Below are positions 60,111-64,000 of a stretch of 64,000 nt of DNA, one piece after another. The DNA is from Streptomyces sp. NBC_00464 (GTDB lineage Bacteria > Actinomycetota > Actinomycetes > Streptomycetales > Streptomycetaceae). The first letter of the stretch is position 1; each line of letters starts with the position of its first letter. The notes under the pieces are model-generated. The model worked only from the letters and a program-made list of their open reading frames with translations, had not been told where the DNA came from and searched no databases. The stretch is from positions 5,766,001-5,830,000 of the forward strand of contig NZ_CP107899.1 of NCBI RefSeq assembly GCF_036013915.1. The letters run 5' to 3'. A program made the position numbers and the translations under genes.

Positions 60111-61159
60111 GTAGCCAAGAGATTCCAGAAGAGAACCTGCCCGAAGAGCAGGACGCCGCGCACGGCGCGGTAGAGGGTGCGGGCGATCCGTTCGCCGACC
60201 CGGGGCTGCCGGCCCACAAGCCGCGCATCCAGGACATCGACGAACGGGCCGCCAACCGGTCCGAGCGCGCGGTCGCGTTCATGTTCACGCTGTCCATGCT
60301 GGCGACGGTCGGCTTCATCGCCTCCTACGTCATCTTCCCGGTCGACAAGATCGTCTACATCTTCCCGTTCGGTCATGTGAGTGCGCTCAACTTCTCCCTG
60401 GGTCTGACCCTGGGCGTGGCGCTCTTCGCGATCGGCGCGGGCGCCGTCCACTGGGCGCGCACCCTGATGTCGGACGTGGAGGTCGCGGACGACCGTCACG
60501 CGATCGCGGCCGAGCCCGAGGTCAAGGCGAAGGTTCTCGCCGACTTCGCGGCAGGTGCCGAGGAGTCCGCGTTCGGCCGGCGCAAGCTGATCCGTAACAC
60601 CATGTTCGGTGCGCTGGCCCTGGTGCCGCTCGCCGGTGTGGTGCTGCTGCGCGACCTCGGTCCGCTGCCGGAGAAGAAGCTCCGCTCGACGCTGTGGGCC
60701 GAGGGCAAGCAGCTCATCAACATGAACACGATGGAGCCGCTGCGTCCCGAGGACGTCGTCGTCGGTTCGCTGACCTTCGCCATGCCCGAGGGCCTGGAGG
60801 AGGACGCGCACGACTTCCAGGTGCAGATCGCCAAGGCCGCGCTGATGATCATCCGCATCGAGCCGGACAACATCAAGGACAAGCGCGAGCGCGAGTGGGC
60901 CCACGAGGGAATCGTGGCCTTCTCGAAGATCTGCACCCACGTCGGCTGCCCGATCAGCCTGTACGAGCAGCAGACGCACCACGTGCTCTGCCCGTGCCAC
61001 CAGTCCACCTTCGACCTCTCCGACGGCGCCCGCGTCATCTTCGGTCCGGCCGGTCACGCCCTTCCGCAGCTGCGGATCGGCGTGAACAAGGAGGGCAACC
61101 TCCAGGCGCTCGGTGACTTCGAAGAGCCCGTCGGTCCTGCATTCTGGGAGCGCGGATGA
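60107..61159 (+). CDS. qcrA: Rieske iron-sulfur subunit of the bc1 complex
   Basis: A 350-residue subunit with an actinobacterial N-terminal extension containing three membrane helices (about 55-77, 90-112 and 162-183), before the usual C-terminal domain. The 2Fe-2S ligands are in CTHVGC (Cys276, His278, with the disulfide Cys281) and CPCHQS (Cys295, the disulfide-partner Cys297, His298). The ATG overlaps qcrC and the stop overlaps qcrB, both by ATGA, so translation is coupled. Confidence 0.97.
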   Translation: MSSQEIPEENLPEEQDAAHGAVEGAGDPFADPGLPAHKPRIQDIDERAANRSERAVAFMFTLSMLATVGFIASYVIFPVDKIVYIFPFGHVSALNFSLGLTLGVALFAIGAGAVHWARTLMSDVEVADDRHAIAAEPEVKAKVLADFAAGAEESAFGRRKLIRNTMFGALALVPLAGVVLLRDLGPLPEKKLRSTLWAEGKQLINMNTMEPLRPEDVVVGSLTFAMPEGLEEDAHDFQVQIAKAALMIIRIEPDNIKDKREREWAHEGIVAFSKICTHVGCPISLYEQQTHHVLCPCHQSTFDLSDGARVIFGPAGHALPQLRIGVNKEGNLQALGDFEEPVGPAFWERG

Positions 61160-62781
61160 GCACTTCGACCGATACGAAGCGCAAGGCGCCCGCCGGCGAG
61201 AAGGTTGCCGACTGGGCGGACGGCCGGCTCGGGATCTACTCCCTGGCCAAGGCCAACATGCGCAAGATCTTCCCGGACCACTGGTCCTTCATGCTCGGTG
61301 AGATCTGCCTCTACAGCTTCATCATCATCATCCTCACGGGTGTGTATCTGACGCTGTTCTTCCACCCGAGCATGAACGAGGTCGTGTACCACGGCCCGTA
61401 CGAGCCCATGCAGGGCATCCGGATGTCCGAGGCCTACGCCTCGACGCTGGACATCAGCTTCGACGTCCGCGGTGGTCTGCTCGTCCGGCAGATCCACCAC
61501 TGGGCCGCGCTGATCTTCCTGGCCGGCATGTTCGTGCACATGATGCGCGTGTTCTTCACGGGTGCGTTCCGCAAGCCGCGTGAGATCAACTGGCTGTTCG
61601 GCTTCCTGCTGTTCGTGCTGGGTATGTTCACCGGCTTCACCGGCTACTCGCTCCCGGACGACCTGCTCTCCGGTACGGGTGTCCGCTTCACCCAGGGCGC
61701 CATCCTGGCGATGCCGGTCATCGGTACGTACATCTCGATGTTCCTGTTCGGCGGGGAGTTCCCCGGCGGCGACTTCGTCGCGCGGTTCTACTCGATCCAC
61801 ATCCTGCTGCTGCCGGGCATCATGCTCGGGCTGCTGGTGGGCCACCTGATCCTGGTCTTCTACCACAAGCACACGCAGTTCGCGGGTCCCGGCCGGACCA
61901 ACAAGAACGTCGTGGGCATGCCGCTGCTGCCGGTGTACATGGCGAAGGCCGGAGGGTTCTTCTTCCTGGTCTTCGGTGTCATCGCCGTCATCGCGGGCAT
62001 CGCCTCGATCAACCCGATCTGGGCCATCGGCCCGTACCGCCCGGACCAGGTGTCCACCGGCGCCCAGCCCGACTGGTACATGGGCTTCGCCGAGGGGCTG
62101 ATCCGAGTGATGCCGGGCTGGGAGATCAACCTCTGGGGCCACACGCTGGTCCTGGGTGTGCTCATCCCGCTGACGCTCTTCGGTGTGATCCTGGGTGCCA
62201 TCGCGGTCTACCCGTTCATCGAGTCCTGGGTCACCGGCGACAAGCGCGAGCACCACATCCTGGACCGCCCGCGCAACGCCCCGACCCGGACGGCCTTCGG
62301 TGTCGCCTGGATCACGGTGTACTTCATCGGGCTCGTGGGTGGTGGAAACGACCTCTGGGCCACGCACTTCCACCTGTCGCTGAACGCGATCTCGTGGTTC
62401 GTACGGATCTTCTTCTTCGTCGGACCGGTTCTCGCGTTCATCGCGACGAAGCGGATCTGCCTCGGCCTTCAGCGCCGGGACAAGGAGAAGGTGCTGCACG
62501 GGCGCGAGTCCGGTCTCATCAAGCGCCTGCCGCACGGTGAGTTCGTCGAGGTGCACGAGCCGCTCGCACCCGCCCAGTTGCACACGCTCACCGCGCACGA
62601 GCAGTACAAGCCGGTCGAGATCGGCCCGACGGTCGACGAGAACGGTGTCGAGCGTAAGGTGTCCTTGGTGACGAAGCTGCGGGCCAAGCTCAGCAAGGGC
62701 TTCTATGGCGAGAACAACCAGATCGCCAAGCCCACCGCCGAGGAGTACAAGGAGATCACCAGCGGCCACGGCCACCACTGA
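61156..62781 (+). CDS. qcrB: Cytochrome b subunit of the bc1 complex
   Basis: A 541-residue subunit holding both b haems and the quinol sites. RQIHHWAALIFLAGMFVHMM and the later FYSIHILLLPGIMLGLLVGH contain the paired haem His. The quinol-oxidation-site segment is PDWYMGFAEGLIRV, in the position of PEWY. An extra soluble C-terminal tail of about 110 residues is typical of actinobacterial QcrB. It is the last gene before a terminator, and the operon ends at 62781. Confidence 0.98.
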   Translation: MSTSTDTKRKAPAGEKVADWADGRLGIYSLAKANMRKIFPDHWSFMLGEICLYSFIIIILTGVYLTLFFHPSMNEVVYHGPYEPMQGIRMSEAYASTLDISFDVRGGLLVRQIHHWAALIFLAGMFVHMMRVFFTGAFRKPREINWLFGFLLFVLGMFTGFTGYSLPDDLLSGTGVRFTQGAILAMPVIGTYISMFLFGGEFPGGDFVARFYSIHILLLPGIMLGLLVGHLILVFYHKHTQFAGPGRTNKNVVGMPLLPVYMAKAGGFFFLVFGVIAVIAGIASINPIWAIGPYRPDQVSTGAQPDWYMGFAEGLIRVMPGWEINLWGHTLVLGVLIPLTLFGVILGAIAVYPFIESWVTGDKREHHILDRPRNAPTRTAFGVAWITVYFIGLVGGGNDLWATHFHLSLNAISWFVRIFFFVGPVLAFIATKRICLGLQRRDKEKVLHGRESGLIKRLPHGEFVEVHEPLAPAQLHTLTAHEQYKPVEIGPTVDENGVERKVSLVTKLRAKLSKGFYGENNQIAKPTAEEYKEITSGHGHH

Positions 62782-62806
62782 TCACCTGAACTGATCGCCA
62801 CAGCAG

Positions 62807-62835
62807 GAGCCCCGTCCATCGCGTGGACGGGGCTC
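62807..62835 (+). terminator. Terminator of the ctaE-qcrCAB operon
   Basis: Perfect 12-bp arms GAGCCCCGTCCA / TGGACGGGGCTC with a 5-nt loop, followed by TTCGCTGT. Confidence 0.88.
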
Positions 62836-62903
62836 TTCGCTGTCCCCGGGGCTCGATAGGGTGGTCTCATCCCTTTTATCGGCTGTGGACCCAGGAGTGG
62901 ACC

Positions 62904-63968
62904 ATGAACGTTGTGACCCCGGTCGGCGGCGACAGCGTGGCGGCCCGTTCCTGGCCCGGCGTGCTGACCCCCCTGCTGCGCGGCCAGGATCTGACCGCCG
63001 ACGACACCGCCTGGGCGATGGACCGCATCATGAGCGGCGAGGCGACCGATGTGCAGATCGCCGGTTTCGCGGTGGCGCTGCGCGCCAAGGGCGAGACCGT
63101 CACGGAGGTCTCCGGCCTGGTCCGTGCGATGTACGAGCACGCGACGACCATCCATGTGCCCGGCCGTACGGTCGACATCGTGGGCACCGGCGGCGACATG
63201 GCCAAGACGGTCAACATCTCCACCATGTCGGCGATCGTCGTCGCCGGGACCGGCGCCAAGGTCGTCAAGCACGGCAACCGCGCCTCGTCGTCGGCCAGCG
63301 GTTCCTCCGACGTCCTGGGCAAGCTCGGCGTCAATCTGGAACTGCCCCCGCAGCGTGTGGTGGAGGTGGCCGAGGAAGCGGGCATCACGTTCTGCTTCGC
63401 CGTGAAGTTCCACCCCGCCCTGCGGTACGCGGCGAAGGCCCGCGCGGAGCTCGGCGCGCCGACCACCTTCAACATCCTCGGGCCGCTCACCAACCCGGCC
63501 AAGGTGCGCTCGCAGGCGATCGGCGTCGCCGACCTGCGGATGGCGCCCATCGTCGCGGGCGTCCTCGCCGAGCGCGGCAACTCCGCACTCGTCTTCCGCG
63601 GCGACGACGGCCTCGACGAGCTGACCACCACCGCGACCTCCCGCGTCTGGGTCGCCAGGAACGGCGTGGTGCGCGAGGAGGCATTCGACCCTCGCGACGT
63701 CGGCATCGACCTGGTGCCGGTGGAGGCGCTGCGGGGCGCCGACGCCTCGTACAACGCCGATGTGGCCCGCCGGCTGCTCGCCGGGGAGACGGGCCCGGTA
63801 CGGGACGCCGTCCTGCTCAACTCGGCGGCGGCGCTCGTCGCGCTGGACCCGGGGGAGGGCACGCTCACCGAGCAGCTCACCGCGGGGATGGCGAAGGCCG
63901 CCGAGTCCATCGACTCGGGCGCGGCAGCCGGGGCGCTGGAGAGATGGGTCGTGGCCAGCAACGCCTGA
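62904..63968 (+). CDS. trpD: Anthranilate phosphoribosyltransferase
   Basis: Second step of tryptophan synthesis: anthranilate plus PRPP gives phosphoribosyl-anthranilate. The 354-residue protein has GTGGD (94-98), NISTMSA (104-110) and KHGNRASSS (122-130), the PRPP- and anthranilate-binding motifs, with [20 protein letters not shown] further on. The ATG at 62904 is supported by AGGAG; the frame extends to 62823 only through the terminator. It stands alone, away from other trp genes, as in M. tuberculosis where trpD also flanks the qcr genes. Confidence 0.96.
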   Translation: MNVVTPVGGDSVAARSWPGVLTPLLRGQDLTADDTAWAMDRIMSGEATDVQIAGFAVALRAKGETVTEVSGLVRAMYEHATTIHVPGRTVDIVGTGGDMAKTVNISTMSAIVVAGTGAKVVKHGNRASSSASGSSDVLGKLGVNLELPPQRVVEVAEEAGITFCFAVKFHPALRYAAKARAELGAPTTFNILGPLTNPAKVRSQAIGVADLRMAPIVAGVLAERGNSALVFRGDDGLDELTTTATSRVWVARNGVVREEAFDPRDVGIDLVPVEALRGADASYNADVARRLLAGETGPVRDAVLLNSAAALVALDPGEGTLTEQLTAGMAKAAESIDSGAAAGALERWVVASNA

Positions 63969-64000
63969 GAGTGCGGCGTACGGAATGTGAGGCAGGGCGC

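Noticed and set aside
1..64000. tRNA, rRNA, CRISPR arrays, integrases or transposase genes
   Set aside because: None seen on reading both strands; no T-loop-like GGTTCGAATCC pattern, no regularly spaced direct repeats and no recombinase motifs. A covariance-model scan would be needed to exclude small RNAs.

Overview
The window is very GC-rich chromosomal DNA from a Streptomyces or close relative. Evidence includes frequent GTG starts, several genes with little or no Shine-Dalgarno sequence, both glutamine synthetases (GlnA and GlnII) behind GlnR-type operators, an AceE-type pyruvate dehydrogenase, an actinobacterial bcc-aa3 respiratory cluster, a TTA (bldA-type) codon in a regulator, and streptomycete families such as DUF4191, DUF3043 and DUF6891. 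The order of housekeeping genes matches what I recall of the S. coelicolor chromosome. Much of it also matches the M. tuberculosis block glnA1 - RDD - DUF4191 - lipA - lipB - dlaT - pepB - cobS/cobT - HesB - adoK - cta/qcr - trpD, so most of the window is conserved core. I see no phage, plasmid, CRISPR array, rRNA or tRNA.

Layout. 1-7960: end of an MMPL transporter, a winged-helix regulator, glnII with its GlnR operator, a Gfo/Idh/MocA oxidoreductase, a scar holding the 3' halves of a marR gene and an alpha/beta hydrolase gene, an ArsC-like protein, a small basic protein behind a near-ideal RecA-NDp/PafBC DNA-damage promoter, and small membrane or lipoproteins. 8000-13650: glnA with a strong GlnR operator, RDD and DUF4191 proteins, a 66-codon gene, lipA and lipB. 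13650-19400: a 162-bp terminal-inverted-repeat element, a helix-turn-helix/repeat regulator with a TTA codon, and several small enzymes. 19500-28400: lipoyl-dependent central metabolism (aceE, a GntR regulator, a sucB-type E2, lpd) and pepA. 28600-37050: a GH114 lipoprotein and late cobalamin assembly genes (cobS; cobT, a methyltransferase, and cobU fused to a metallo-beta-lactamase-like domain), interleaved with an MprF-like lysyltransferase and a rhomboid-like protein. 37100-46950: an HtrA-like protease, a methyltransferase, DUF3043, pspA-pspAA, a NarL-type two-component system and a large RND pump. 47000-53230: nadA divergent from an A-type Fe-S carrier gene, a large secreted protein, an adenosine kinase-like gene, and a cysteine desulfurase-TusA fusion. 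53500-64000: ctaC-ctaD-ctaF, an L,D-transpeptidase, an atypical receiver protein, ctaE-qcrC-qcrA-qcrB and trpD.

How the genes work together. LipB and LipA make the lipoyl cofactor used by the E2 protein encoded nearby, which acts with AceE and Lpd. GlnR coordinates both glutamine synthetases. CobU, CobT and CobS complete cobalamin. PspA/PspAA, the two-component system and the RND pump look like envelope-stress functions. CtaCDEF and QcrCAB form the III-IV respiratory supercomplex. The least explained items are the DNA-damage-promoter small protein, the TTA-containing regulator beside the inverted-repeat element, the two enzyme fusions, the marR/hydrolase deletion scar, and the palindromes in the respiratory promoters.
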